Positions 52,695 to 61,706 are shown, numbered from the stretch's first letter. The stretch: DNA of 64,000 nt from Pseudomonas abieticivorans (GCF_023509015.1 NZ_CP094975.1:6565501-6629500); one strand, 5' to 3'. Program-made: numbers and translations. The notes: generated by a model not told the origin, from the letters alone.

Positions 52695-53309
52695 TCAAGG
52701 CGCCAGGCTTCGCAGTATCAGCGCTGAGAGGTGCACGGGGGCCGTGGTGACAATGTCCAGGTTGTACTGCAACTGCACCGGGCTGATATACGGCCGCAGG
52801 ACCAGATGAATCGCCTGAACGGCATCATCCAGTGGGGTCTTTCGCTCGAATTCGCCCGACTGCCGCCCTTCGAGAACAATTTCCCTGACCAGTACTTGCA
52901 GGCGCTCGTCGTGTGCCATCGCAGAGGGCCACTGGTCTCGTCCTGCTACAGCGGCGATGTCATAGAGCTTGCGGTCGTGAAAAAACAGGTCGCTGCCGGC
53001 CTCTACCAGCGCGCGAAACAGGCGCCGCAGCTTCTCGGAGGCGGTGGGTGCATCCGCAATAGCCGACTCCACGATGGCCATGATCATCGCCAGCCGGTTG
53101 GCGCAAATCACTTCACCGATAGCCTGTTTGGAGTCAAAGAATTTGTAGATGTAGGCTTTGGAGAAGCCAATGGCCTTGGCCAGATCGGAGACCGTGGTCT
53201 TCTCGTACCCGTAGTGACCGAAGTGCTGCGTGGCCGCTTCCACGACTTGGTCACGAACGCTGTGGTCCGATGGCCCACGCGGCGGAGTCGTCTTCGTTTG
53301 GTTAGTCAT
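52695..53309 (-). CDS. TetR family transcriptional regulator of the RND pump
   Basis: A 204-residue repressor. HTH at about 20-65: VRDQVVEAATQHFGHYGYEK then TTVSDLAKAIGFSKAYIYKF, an all-helical ligand domain behind. It lies between the outer-membrane factor gene (divergent) and the adaptor/pump genes (same strand, 76 bp downstream). Related 24-bp dyads stand on both sides of the gene, so it can repress its own promoter, the OMF and the pump together. Confidence 0.88.
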   Translation of the reverse strand: MTNQTKTTPPRGPSDHSVRDQVVEAATQHFGHYGYEKTTVSDLAKAIGFSKAYIYKFFDSKQAIGEVICANRLAMIMAIVESAIADAPTASEKLRRLFRALVEAGSDLFFHDRKLYDIAAVAGRDQWPSAMAHDERLQVLVREIVLEGRQSGEFERKTPLDDAVQAIHLVLRPYISPVQLQYNLDIVTTAPVHLSALILRSLAP

Positions 53310-53347
53310 GTTTCCAGCTTAGCTCCACAAGCCATGATTGACAACGA

Positions 53348-53371
53348 GTGACCATATTGTAATATCGTCAC
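53348..53371. promoter_or_regulatory. 24-bp dyad, likely TetR operator between tetR and OMF genes
   Basis: GTGACCATATTG and TAATATCGTCAC are inverted repeats matching at 10 of 12 pairs. The site is 38 bp upstream of tetR and 28 bp upstream of the OMF start, where binding would block both promoters. Confidence 0.75.
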
Positions 53372-53399
53372 AGCCGAGGTCAGATCAAGGAAAATTTCA

Positions 53400-54857
53400 A
53401 TGCGCTCGCTTTCTACGTACGCACTGGTCATCAGTACCAGCCTACTGGCGAGCTGCGCCGTGGGGCCGGATTATCAACGCCCCGAAGCGCCGATCAAAGA
53501 CCGTTACCTGGCGCAACCTAATATCGAAACCAATATTACCGTGGGTTCAACAAGCAATGTCGTTTGGTGGCAAGGTTTCGATGACCCCTTGCTTAGCGAC
53601 TTAGTCTTACGGGCTCTTTCGAAGAATCTCGACTTGGCCCAATCAGACGCCCAGCTCACCCAAGCGCGGGCACAACTGGGTTTTGCAACGGCGGCGCTTC
53701 TGCCCTCTGGCAACCTTAGCGCCCAGGCGGCACGCTCCTATCAATCGGTAGAAACGCCACTCGGCCAGGTCCTCGACTCGACCCCCGGCTATGATCGCTA
53801 TGGCAACGCCTACGAAGCTGACCTCGGTGCCAGTTGGGAGCTGGATGTGTTCGGCGGTCTGCGCCGCAGCAGGCAGGCAGCATTGGCTGAGTATGAGGCC
53901 TCTGAGGCAGGCGTCATCGCAGCCAGGCTTGCAGTAGCGGCTCAAACGGCTGATACCTACATCACCCTGCGTGGCCTGCAATCGCGACTGGCTATTGCCC
54001 ATCAGCAGGTCAAAACGCAGGAAGAACTGCTAGAAAAGGTTCGTCTTCTCTACACCAAGGGGCTGGCCTCGGAGTACGAATTGCATCAGACCGAAGGCGA
54101 GCTTGCACAGGCGAAGGCGAGCGTGCCGGTTCTGTGCACCGGACTTGATGCGGCCATGAATGCATTGGATATAATGACAGGCGTACCCCCAGGCACCCAT
54201 CGTCAGACGCTTGCGACAGCCACAGGTATCCCGCACCCTCCGCAGCTTACGTCGACCGGCACACCAGCAGACCTTCTGCGCCGCAGGCCCGACCTCATCG
54301 TGGCAGAGCGTCGCCTCGCCGCCTCCAGCGCCCGCATCGCAGTGGCTGTGAGCGAGTACTACCCAAAGTTCTCCCTCAGTGCATTGATGGGTAGTGCGAC
54401 AGCACTATCAAGCGGCAATCTGTTCAGCAGCGCAGCGAACCAATCGGCAGGCGTTCTGGGGCTGCGCTGGAGACTGTTCGATTTTGGTCGCGTAAACGCT
54501 CAGATCGAGCAGGCCAAGGGTGCAGAAGCTGAAGCCTTGGCGGCTTACCGCCAGTCAGTCTTACAAGCCACTGCCGATGTTGAAAACGCTTTCTCCTCTT
54601 TGGCCAACCGAGAAGCTCAAGCTGCAACGCTGAGCAGAGGCGAAACCGCTCTCGCCGCCGCTAGACAATCTTCATTCATGGGATACCAAAAAGGCGCGAT
54701 CAGCTTGATTGAAGTGCTGCGGACCGATGAAAAGTTGCTGCTGATAGCCGATGCGCGCGCCCAAGCGCAGACGGAGTCGGCTCGCTCGGCTGTCGCAGCA
54801 TTCAAAGCCCTGGGTGGCGGATGGCAACCGTCCCAGCCCATTGTTGGCTCCCGGTAG
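53400..54857 (+). CDS. RND efflux outer membrane factor (NodT/OprM family)
   Basis: A 485-residue TolC-like lipoprotein with signal and lipobox LLASC at about 14-18, then AVGPDYQRPE, the family start motif. Two OEP repeats with long amphipathic helices follow (SKNLDLAQSDAQLTQARAQL, IAHQQVKTQEELLEKVRLLY, TPADLLRRRPDLIVAERRLA). AAGGA lies upstream. It should form the trimeric exit duct for the RND pump coded on the other side of tetR. Confidence 0.92.
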   Translation: MRSLSTYALVISTSLLASCAVGPDYQRPEAPIKDRYLAQPNIETNITVGSTSNVVWWQGFDDPLLSDLVLRALSKNLDLAQSDAQLTQARAQLGFATAALLPSGNLSAQAARSYQSVETPLGQVLDSTPGYDRYGNAYEADLGASWELDVFGGLRRSRQAALAEYEASEAGVIAARLAVAAQTADTYITLRGLQSRLAIAHQQVKTQEELLEKVRLLYTKGLASEYELHQTEGELAQAKASVPVLCTGLDAAMNALDIMTGVPPGTHRQTLATATGIPHPPQLTSTGTPADLLRRRPDLIVAERRLAASSARIAVAVSEYYPKFSLSALMGSATALSSGNLFSSAANQSAGVLGLRWRLFDFGRVNAQIEQAKGAEAEALAAYRQSVLQATADVENAFSSLANREAQAATLSRGETALAAARQSSFMGYQKGAISLIEVLRTDEKLLLIADARAQAQTESARSAVAAFKALGGGWQPSQPIVGSR

Positions 54858-54930
54858 TGTAGAAACAGACCATTGCGGCACCGAGCCCTCAATATGCCAT
54901 CACCCGTCACAAGCACCCGCATCTGTGGAA

Positions 54931-54953
54931 GCAAGGCTTGCCTGCGATGGCGG
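54931..54953 (+). repeat. single REP-like sequence
   Basis: GCAAGGCTTGCCTGCGATGG is the same REP family as at 23155-23208. It lies in the 319-bp gap 54858-55176, which otherwise shows no gene; a nearby CGCAAGCATCGCGATGACGC may be a partner arm. Confidence 0.5.
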
Positions 54954-55176
54954 CTTCACGGTCACTGTCACGGGTTGTGGATGCCGTTGGCGTGTTATCG
55001 CAAGCATCGCGATGACGCCTTAAAGCGCCTACTGATGCTTTACTGCATGAGGTCAAGCCGTGGCAGTTGCCGCTGGCTTGCCTGCTTTTATCCTCACCCA
55101 TCGCGCTAACCCGGGGCCAGCCAGGCTCGATGCGGCTGGGTGGATCTACGCGAACTACCCATTCAAGGACGCCACC

Positions 55177-55689
55177 ATGAGCACGGCAATAGCCAAGATC
55201 AAACACGAACTCATGAAGGTACTGCCGCCGACCGTGTTTTTTTTCATCATCCTGCACATCGTGGCCCTTATTCGCGGGCTCATGATCAAGGGGACGGGGG
55301 TTGACCTGACGACGTCGACGTCGGTGCTGATCGCATCACTGATCCTCGGCAAGTCGGTATTGATCGCGGACATGCTGCCCTTCATCAACCGCTTTCCGGA
55401 AAAGCCGCTGATCTGGAATGTCACCTGGAAGACGCTCATGTATGCGCTGGTCGCGCTGGTTGTCCATTATCTGGAGCGTTTGTACGACTACTGGAAAGAG
55501 GCACCCAGCTTCATGGATGCGAACTCACTGCTTTGGACCTCGATGAACTGGCCGCGCTTTTGGGCGGTGCAGATTTTGCTCGTGACATTGATATTCATGT
55601 ATTGCGTGATCGCCGAGTTGGCCCGGGTGATGGGTGGTAATCGGCTGAAAGTGATGTTTGTGGGGCCGTTGCCCCCTGTGCAGCGCTAG
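55177..55689 (+). CDS. predicted inner-membrane protein of unknown function
   Basis: A 170-residue protein starting MSTAIAKIKHELMKVLPPTV. AAGGA lies upstream of the ATG. Four membrane segments are visible: FFFIILHIVALIRGLMI, STSVLIASLILGKSVLIADM, TLMYALVALVVHYLERL and FWAVQILLVTLIFMYCVIAE. I do not recognise a named domain with certainty. It stands alone between the OMF gene and the convergent porin gene. A longer in-frame ATG at 55060 is less likely because it adds a non-membrane, Pro/Ala-rich leader. Confidence 0.72.
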   Translation: MSTAIAKIKHELMKVLPPTVFFFIILHIVALIRGLMIKGTGVDLTTSTSVLIASLILGKSVLIADMLPFINRFPEKPLIWNVTWKTLMYALVALVVHYLERLYDYWKEAPSFMDANSLLWTSMNWPRFWAVQILLVTLIFMYCVIAELARVMGGNRLKVMFVGPLPPVQR

Positions 55690-55722
55690 GCCCGACGCCG
55701 CTTGGGCCGGCAAAGCTACACA

Positions 55723-55737
55723 GGGGCCGCAGGCCCC
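55723..55737. terminator. GC-rich hairpin between convergent genes
   Basis: GGGGCC-GCA-GGCCCC, a 6-bp perfect stem, sits between the stops of the membrane protein and the porin gene. No T-run follows on either strand, so termination strength is uncertain. Confidence 0.45.
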
Positions 55738-55743
55738 GAGGCC

Positions 55744-57084
55744 TCAGAACACCGCGATCGGGTAATCGACAATCAACCGGAATTCGTTGGCATCGCCATC
55801 CGGATCCCCAGCCGTGGCGCTGTGCCAGGCCTGCCGCACCTTGATCGACATGTCCCGCGCCGGGCCTGACTGAACCACGTATTTGGCTTCAAGGTTGGTT
55901 TCGTGATGGCGCTCATCGGCACCGTACATGCCGTAGTAGGCGCTGCTGGGCGACAGGTGCGTGCCGTCAATGCCATCGCCGTACACGTAGCGGGTCATGA
56001 AGGTCAGCCCCGGCACGCCATAAGGCGCCATGTTCAGGTCGTACTGCGCCTTCCAGGACTTTTCCCCCGGCCCGTTGAAGTCCGAGTACTGCACGGAGTT
56101 GGCAATAAAGCACGAGTCTCCAGGTTTGTTGTCGTCGCCGGTGCCCACGTAGTCGAACGGGGTGTTGCCGTTGACCTTCTGAAACCCCAGGGTCAGCGTG
56201 TGCGCCGACAAAAAGCTGTAGCCTGCGGCAATGGAGAAGGTGTTGTTGTCAATCGCACCCGCCTTGGCCGCGCCTTGGTCAGTGGTGCGGTAGTAGTTGA
56301 AATCCACCGCCAGCGACTGGCTATCGGACAGCGCCGTGGTGTAGTTCAGGTTGCCGTAGTACTGGTCCCAGATGCCTTGCAGGCGGCCGCCGTAAAGGCC
56401 AAGGCTCCATGGCGTGTCGACGAAGGCATAGCGCCCACCGGCGAAGTCCATGGCACTGGCGGGGCGATTGGCGTAGGCCGCCCAGAGGCTGCCGTCGCGG
56501 TTGGTCTGGTCCTGACTGGTGCCGGAATAGAAATGCCCGGCCTCAAGGTCCAGGTTATCGACTTCACTGCTCATCAACTGCAGGCCACTGACGGTCACCG
56601 GCGTCAGGCGGCTACCGCCCACGGCAAACACCGGGCTGGTCGAGGGCTGCTGGTCGCCGATTTTCAGCAGCGTGCGCGAGACGCGCAGTTTCAGCGCAGC
56701 ACCGGCCTTGCCGTAGTGGCTGTCGGGGTGGCCGTCGGCGCCCTCGGTGAGGTTGCCCGAGGTGTAGCCAGGCACCGCATATTCATCCGGCGCCCACAGT
56801 TTGAAGCCCAGGTAACCAAAGGCATCCACGCCCACGCCGACCGTGCCCTGGGTAAAGCCCGAGTTAAACACCCCCTGCAAACCTTGGGTCCAGTCGCGGG
56901 CATCCGGTGCGCCGTTCTGGTTGTCGCGGTTCCAGTAATAATTGCGCAGCAACAGGTTCAGCGAAGCGTCTTCGACAAACCCCTTGGCCGTGGCCTGATC
57001 ACTGACAAAAGCGGCTGCCATCACCGCCGGTGTGTTGACCAGGCCCAAGCCGACCAGCATCGCGCTCCATTTCAATATTGTCAT
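55744..57084 (-). CDS. OprD family outer-membrane porin
   Basis: A 446-residue porin. Signal peptide MTILKWSAMLVGLGLVNTPA, cleaved near VMAAA. The mature start GFVEDASLNLLLRNYYWNRD is the OprD hallmark, and YGKAGAALKLRVSRTLLKIG, KVDNLDLEAGHF-like strands and the terminal Phe (DYPIAVF) follow. AGGAG is eight bases upstream of the ATG. It lies 103 bp after the binding-protein gene on the same strand and likely admits the acidic or aromatic compound used by the Rieske oxygenase. Confidence 0.88.
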   Translation of the reverse strand: MTILKWSAMLVGLGLVNTPAVMAAAFVSDQATAKGFVEDASLNLLLRNYYWNRDNQNGAPDARDWTQGLQGVFNSGFTQGTVGVGVDAFGYLGFKLWAPDEYAVPGYTSGNLTEGADGHPDSHYGKAGAALKLRVSRTLLKIGDQQPSTSPVFAVGGSRLTPVTVSGLQLMSSEVDNLDLEAGHFYSGTSQDQTNRDGSLWAAYANRPASAMDFAGGRYAFVDTPWSLGLYGGRLQGIWDQYYGNLNYTTALSDSQSLAVDFNYYRTTDQGAAKAGAIDNNTFSIAAGYSFLSAHTLTLGFQKVNGNTPFDYVGTGDDNKPGDSCFIANSVQYSDFNGPGEKSWKAQYDLNMAPYGVPGLTFMTRYVYGDGIDGTHLSPSSAYYGMYGADERHHETNLEAKYVVQSGPARDMSIKVRQAWHSATAGDPDGDANEFRLIVDYPIAVF

Positions 57085-57187
57085 CGCCCACACTCCTGCC
57101 AAGCCTGCGATTCGCCGAAAAGGCGGACACCACAGGCCCAATGATTGATTTTGTTAGGTTGGTATTGCTGGCTCGCTAACGCCCCGG

Positions 57188-58177
57188 TTATCGGGCGGGG
57201 AGCGTCCCGATAAAGCGGTTGGTGAAATACTCATCGACAGGCAAGGTCGACTTGACGATGCCCTCCTCGCTGAAGAAACGCACGGACTGGGCAACCCGCT
57301 CGGGCTGGATTTCACCCAGGCGCTCTTGCTGGCCGTAGACGTACTGGGTGTACAGCGCCAGGATCTGTTCCACCTTGCCCTCCTTGCCCTGGTACGCCGG
57401 CACTGCCGCCACGAAGGTTTTCGCGGCTTGAGCGGGGTCTTGTAGAATGTCGCGCAACCCCATCAAGGTACCTTCGACCATTTTCTGCACCAGCTCGGGG
57501 TGCTGGGCGATGGCCTCGTCGGAGGCCAGGATCGACTGCGCCATGCCATCGAACATCTGCGCCTGGGGGATCAGTTGCAGCGCTCGCCCGGCCTCCTGCG
57601 CATTGACCACCCAATCGGGCGAACCGGCCATGGCATCGGCTTTGCCGTCGGCCAGCAACTGCCACACCCCGGCCGGCCCAGCGGCTTGGATATTGACCTC
57701 GCTTTTGTCCACCGAAGCCTTGCGCAGCGACGCCAGCAAGGCGTAGTACAGCGAGTCCGAATAGGACATCACGGTAATGGTCTTGCCGCGCAGCTGCTCG
57801 ATGCTGCCAATGTGCTGCGCCGCATCAGTGGCCAACAAGGTGTAGCCGTGGGTGCCCAACACCGCGACATTGCGCACCGGCACGCCGTTGGCCCGCACGA
57901 TGATCGGCACGTCGCCGCTGGCCGCGCCGAACAACGCATTGCCGGCGCCCACCTGCTTGGCCACATCGACGCCGCCCTTGGCCGTCACCCAATTGACCCG
58001 CAGGCCCAATTGGGCGTAATAGCCTTTTTGCTGGGCGATGATCCACGGTGCAAAGCCCGGCAGGTTCGGTGGCGCCGGCATCAGGAAGGTCACCTCCTGA
58101 AGGTCGGCGCGGGCCACCGGGAGTAGCACGGGGGAAATAAGCAACACTGAGAAACACCATCGGATCAAACGCTTCAT
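57188..58177 (-). CDS. NitT/TauT-type ABC transporter substrate-binding protein
   Basis: A 329-residue periplasmic protein. Signal peptide ends near VARADL (about 24). QEVTFLMPAPPNLPGFAPWI and IAQQKGYYAQLGLRVNWVTA match the SsuA/TauA/ThiY fold. The ATG at 58177 has AAGG upstream; a 13-codon longer start is less likely. No permease or ATPase gene is next to it, so the transporter is coded elsewhere or the protein has another role. It lies 35 bp downstream of the Rieske oxygenase gene and upstream of the porin gene. Confidence 0.85.
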   Translation of the reverse strand: MKRLIRWCFSVLLISPVLLPVARADLQEVTFLMPAPPNLPGFAPWIIAQQKGYYAQLGLRVNWVTAKGGVDVAKQVGAGNALFGAASGDVPIIVRANGVPVRNVAVLGTHGYTLLATDAAQHIGSIEQLRGKTITVMSYSDSLYYALLASLRKASVDKSEVNIQAAGPAGVWQLLADGKADAMAGSPDWVVNAQEAGRALQLIPQAQMFDGMAQSILASDEAIAQHPELVQKMVEGTLMGLRDILQDPAQAAKTFVAAVPAYQGKEGKVEQILALYTQYVYGQQERLGEIQPERVAQSVRFFSEEGIVKSTLPVDEYFTNRFIGTLPAR

Positions 58178-58212
58178 GACAGATACCTTGTGTTCGGAAA
58201 AGGTAGGTGTGC

Positions 58213-59526
58213 TCAACGGCCTTCTCGACCACTGCCGTGCACCGTGAAAAACTGCGCGCCATTCATCTTCTGCCCCACCGCTTGCTCGTACGCAACGCGC
58301 ACCTCGGGAGGCTGGCCGGCCTGGCCGAAAAAGTCCTTGAGGTAAGGGCCCAGCAGCGGGTGCGCGGCCAGCTGCTCACGGGGCAGGCCCTGGATCAGTT
58401 CGTCGCGACAGGCCGACGGCAAGAACACGTTCTGGTTGTGCGCAGGGTCCAGGATCAGGCCCTTGGGGATGTGCCCGGGGTCCTCGCGCAGGGCGTCGAG
58501 CTCTTCGAAAAACCGCCGCCGCATCATCACGATGCCGCGGTCGCTTTGGCCCAGGTGCTCGCGGGTGCGGTCGGTGACGGTGCCTTGCCCCACCCACACC
58601 ACGAAGTCCTGGTTGGCCACGTGGCTGGTGATCCAGCGGCCGGTCACAGGGTCTTTGATGGGGCCGTACCAGGTGGGGATTTTCGCTTGCACGTAGGGCT
58701 CCTGCTCGCTGGGCACGCGGCTGAACACCCACAAAATGCTCAAGGTGCGATGGTCATCGATGGGCACCCGCCATTCGAAATGGTGGCCGAGGTAAAAGCC
58801 GTTGGGCCACAACGTCACGCGCCCGACATTCCACATCACGTCGTCGCAGGCTTCACCCTCGCGCAAACGCCGGTAGACGAAACCATGCTCGAACTCCTCG
58901 AAGGCCAGTTGCAGGTGCGTGGGCACGTAGTCCACCTCATCGCTTTGCTGGCGCAAGGTCCAGTTGTTATGGGTCCATTCGAAATGCACCGGGTCGATGG
59001 AATTCTCCTGGCACTGGAACCAATTGCACGGGATCTCTGCGCACACCACCTGGGCAAAGCCATTCTTATAGTTGAACAGCTCCCAGTCTGGCAGTTGCGG
59101 TGCCGGGGCCGGGCCCAGGTAAGCCCAGAGCAAGCCGGCCTTGGCGACCACCGGGTAGGCCTTGATTTTGGTCTTGTTGCGCATGCGCCCGGTGGGGTCG
59201 CAGGTGTCTTCATAAGGCTGATGCAGGCAGCCGCCGCCCTGGTCGAATTGCCAGCCGTGGTAGCTGCAGCGCAGCCCGGTCTGTTCCACGTAACCGTATG
59301 ACATGTCGGCATTGCGATGCGGGCAGCGGCGGTCAACCAGGCCGAAGTCGCCGTTCAAATCCTTGTACAGCACCAGGTCCTCGCCCATCAGGGTCAGGGT
59401 CTTGATCGGCTTGTCGTCGAACTCGCTTTCACCGGCAATCGGCTGCCAATAACGGCGCAGGTAATCGCCCATGGGCGTACCGGGCCCCACTTGGGTCAAG
59501 GTACGGTTCTTTTCTTCACTGAGCAT
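58213..59526 (-). CDS. Rieske [2Fe-2S] aromatic ring-hydroxylating oxygenase alpha subunit (phthalate 4,5-dioxygenase-like)
   Basis: A 437-residue oxygenase. The Rieske cluster is C68-P-H70 and C87-S-Y-H90. The mononuclear iron motif is in NSIDPVHFEWTHNN (Asp and two His). No beta subunit is present, as in the phthalate oxygenase/VanA class that uses homotrimers. AAGGAG precedes the ATG. There is no reductase gene nearby, so electrons must come from a separate oxidoreductase. It leads an operon with a binding protein and an OprD porin, with a divergent TetR gene and a palindrome between, pointing to inducible use of an aromatic or heteroaromatic acid. Confidence 0.9.
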   Translation of the reverse strand: MLSEEKNRTLTQVGPGTPMGDYLRRYWQPIAGESEFDDKPIKTLTLMGEDLVLYKDLNGDFGLVDRRCPHRNADMSYGYVEQTGLRCSYHGWQFDQGGGCLHQPYEDTCDPTGRMRNKTKIKAYPVVAKAGLLWAYLGPAPAPQLPDWELFNYKNGFAQVVCAEIPCNWFQCQENSIDPVHFEWTHNNWTLRQQSDEVDYVPTHLQLAFEEFEHGFVYRRLREGEACDDVMWNVGRVTLWPNGFYLGHHFEWRVPIDDHRTLSILWVFSRVPSEQEPYVQAKIPTWYGPIKDPVTGRWITSHVANQDFVVWVGQGTVTDRTREHLGQSDRGIVMMRRRFFEELDALREDPGHIPKGLILDPAHNQNVFLPSACRDELIQGLPREQLAAHPLLGPYLKDFFGQAGQPPEVRVAYEQAVGQKMNGAQFFTVHGSGREGR

Positions 59527-59600
59527 GCAGCACTCCTTCGATAGGCACGTGATGCCCCCGGCAGGGGGCGCCAGGCAAGAATGCAGATTGAATGCCATTT

Positions 59601-59618
59601 ATTCCTTTTAAAAGGAAT
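59601..59618. promoter_or_regulatory. 18-bp perfect palindrome upstream of Rieske gene
   Basis: ATTCCTTTTAAAAGGAAT lies in the 234-bp gap between the Rieske oxygenase and the divergent TetR gene, 75 bp ahead of the oxygenase start. It is an excellent operator candidate for that TetR protein. Confidence 0.7.
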
Positions 59619-59760
59619 TAAATTAAAGTCGTTATTATTCATATGGTTAACCTGTACCACTAACGAAACAAGGCGGGCCGCGTGACCACGTGCACCACGG
59701 CGCAGCAAAATGTCACCGAGCTACCCAAAACGGTGTTCCCGCAGGTTATGATCCCAGCCC

Positions 59761-60423
59761 ATGGACATTTCATCGGAAAAGAAAAAGCGCGGCCGCCCCG
59801 CCCACAAGGCCGCCATCGGCAGGGAAGGCCTGATCGAGGCCACCTTGGCGCTGCTGCGCACCTGCACGCCCACCGACCTGACGCTGCTGGACATCGCCCG
59901 GCAAGTGAACGTCGACCCGGCATTGATCCGCTATTACTTCGGCGGCAAGGACGGCTTGTTGCGCGCGGCCACCCTGCATTTGCTGGACGTGACCCAGTTG
60001 GGCAGCCAATCGCCCAGCGATGGGCAGGACATCGAGCGCATGCTGTACCGGCGCATCCGTTTGATCATCGATATCGGCCGGCAAAACCCGCACTTCGTGC
60101 AACTGGTCTTGCGCGAAATCTACCAAGGCAAAGACCCGCAAACCGGCGAGGTTTTGGACACCATTGCCCAACGCGGCGTGGACCTCAGCGAGGCGATCCT
60201 GCACGCCAGGCCGCCAAGGCCGGGCCTGCCGCAAATCGACCCGCGCATGCTGCACGTGGTTTTGGTGGGCGCCTGCACGTTTTTTGCCACCGCCCAACCG
60301 CTGTTTGGCGTGCTGTTTGCCGACAGCAACGACGAGGCGCTGGCCGAGCAATATTCGCGGTTTTTGACCGACCTGCTGTTGCGTGGGGTGGGGGTCGTCG
60401 GGGCGCCCGCTTCGGTGGTCTGA
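59761..60423 (+). CDS. TetR/AcrR family transcriptional regulator
   Basis: A 220-residue regulator. A basic N-terminus (KKKRGRP) precedes the HTH (LTLLDIARQVNVDPALIRYY and FGGKDGLLRAA), then a C-terminal all-helical domain. No strong ribosome site is visible before the ATG at 59761. Divergent from the Rieske/SBP/porin operon, which it likely represses until an aromatic inducer binds. A small hairpin, CCGCC-CCGTA-GGCGG, follows its stop. Confidence 0.85.
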   Translation: MDISSEKKKRGRPAHKAAIGREGLIEATLALLRTCTPTDLTLLDIARQVNVDPALIRYYFGGKDGLLRAATLHLLDVTQLGSQSPSDGQDIERMLYRRIRLIIDIGRQNPHFVQLVLREIYQGKDPQTGEVLDTIAQRGVDLSEAILHARPPRPGLPQIDPRMLHVVLVGACTFFATAQPLFGVLFADSNDEALAEQYSRFLTDLLLRGVGVVGAPASVV

Positions 60424-60443
60424 ACCGCCCCGTAGGCGGCGTT

Positions 60444-60464
60444 GCATAGGGGGGCGGGGTATGC
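60444..60464. promoter_or_regulatory. G-tract dyad, DmeR/RcnR-type operator (site 1)
   Basis: GCATA-GGGGGGCGGGG-TATGC has perfect 5-bp inverted arms around a G-tract, the layout of RcnR/DmeR/FrmR operators (A/T-rich arms flanking a run of G). Confidence 0.7.
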
Positions 60465-60474
60465 CATGCTTGCA

Positions 60475-60498
60475 CATAGGTAAGGGGGGTATCCTATG
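60475..60498. promoter_or_regulatory. G-tract dyad overlapping dmeR start (site 2)
   Basis: CATAGG and CCTATG (60475-60480, 60493-60498) flank TAAGGGGGGTAT. The right arm includes the start codon and the G-tract is the ribosome site, so a bound repressor would cover the initiation region. Confidence 0.65.
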
Positions 60499-60771
60499 GG
60501 CCACATCGCAACCAACAAAGACAGCCTGATCAAGCGCGTCAAGCGCATCGCCGGGCAGATCCAGGCCGTGGAAAGGGCCTTGGAAGCAGACGACGACTGC
60601 GCCAAGACCTTGCACCTGGTCGCTGCCACGCGCGGCGCCATCAACGGCTTGATGGAAGAGATCATCGCCGACCACGCCAGGGAACACGTGGCCAACCCCG
60701 CGCTCAGCGATCAAGCGCGCAGCCAAGGCGTTGAAGAGCTTCTGGAAGCGATCCGGCGTTACTCCAAATGA
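60496..60771 (+). CDS. dmeR: DmeR-like metal-responsive repressor (RcnR/CsoR/FrmR family)
   Basis: A 91-residue all-helical repressor starting MGHIATNKDSLIKRVKRIAG. His3, Cys35, His60 and His64 are all present. This is the Ni/Co ligand set of RcnR; FrmR, the formaldehyde sensor, lacks His64. Together with the following DmeF-type transporter this supports cobalt/nickel sensing. Two G-tract dyads lie at and before its start. Its stop is 17 bp before the chosen transporter start, and an alternative transporter start overlaps it. Confidence 0.85.
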   Translation: MGHIATNKDSLIKRVKRIAGQIQAVERALEADDDCAKTLHLVAATRGAINGLMEEIIADHAREHVANPALSDQARSQGVEELLEAIRRYSK

Positions 60772-60788
60772 CCAGGCAGGCTATACCC

Positions 60789-61706
60789 ATGACCACCGGC
60801 CACACCCACGACCACGTATTCCTCGGCTCACAGCACGATGAGAACGCCAAGCGCACCCTGTGGGTGGTGATGTTGACCGTGGTGATGATGGTCGGGGAAA
60901 TCGCCGCTGGCTACTTGACCGGCTCCATGGCGCTGCTCGCCGACGGTTTTCACATGGCCACCCACGCCGGTGCATTGGGCATCGCTGCGGCGGCCTATGC
61001 CTATGCCCGACGCAACGCTAACAACGCGCGCTACAGTTTTGGCACCGGCAAGGTGGGTGACCTGGGCGGCTTTGCCTCGGCGCTCATCCTGGGCCTGGTG
61101 TCGCTGGGCATTGCCGTGGAGTCGGTGATGCGCCTGCTGCAGCCAGCCGAGGTGCAATTCGGCACGGCCACGCTGATTGCCGTCGTCGGCCTGCTGGTGA
61201 ACATCGTCAGCGCGTTGCTGCTCGGCCATGGCCATTCGCACGACCACGATCATGCACACGATCACGATCACGAACACCATCACGCTGGCCACGACAACAA
61301 CCTGAGGTCGGCGTACGTTCACGTCATCGCCGATGCCTTGACCTCGGTGCTGGCCATCGCCGCCCTGCTCGCCGGGCGTTACCTGGGTTGGGTGTGGCTG
61401 GACCCGGCCGTGGGCATCGCCGGCGCCGTGGTGATTGCCCGGTGGTCGTGGACCCTGATGAAGTCCAGTGCCAGCGTGTTGCTGGACCAGACCGACGCGC
61501 AAATGGCCGCGGATATTCGCACCCGGGTTGAACAACCGGGCGATGCGACCGTCACCGACCTGCACGTCTGGCGCGTGGGGCCGCAAGCGCATGCCGCCAT
61601 CGTCAGCGTGCTGGCCCACCCGCCACTGGATGCGGACAGCGTTCGCGAACGGCTCAAACCCGTCCATGCCATCAGCCACCTCACCGTGGAGTTGCGCCGT
61701 GCCTGA
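60789..61706 (+). CDS. dmeF: cation diffusion facilitator DmeF-type Co(II)/Ni(II) exporter
   Basis: A 305-residue CDF exporter. MTTGHTHDHVFLGSQHDENA is the DmeF-type N-terminus with HxHDH. Six membrane segments occur; TM2 has GSMALLADGFHMATHA, with the transport-site HxxxD-type residues (ALLADGFHM), and TM5 has HVIADALTSVLAI. Between TM4 and TM5 is a His-rich loop (GHGHSHDHDHAHDHDHEHHH). The C-terminal domain has TDLHVWRVGPQAHAAIVSV. The ATG at 60789 fits the family start; an ATG at 60768 overlaps the dmeR stop. It removes Co or Ni from the cytoplasm under DmeR control. Confidence 0.88.
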   Translation: MTTGHTHDHVFLGSQHDENAKRTLWVVMLTVVMMVGEIAAGYLTGSMALLADGFHMATHAGALGIAAAAYAYARRNANNARYSFGTGKVGDLGGFASALILGLVSLGIAVESVMRLLQPAEVQFGTATLIAVVGLLVNIVSALLLGHGHSHDHDHAHDHDHEHHHAGHDNNLRSAYVHVIADALTSVLAIAALLAGRYLGWVWLDPAVGIAGAVVIARWSWTLMKSSASVLLDQTDAQMAADIRTRVEQPGDATVTDLHVWRVGPQAHAAIVSVLAHPPLDADSVRERLKPVHAISHLTVELRRA

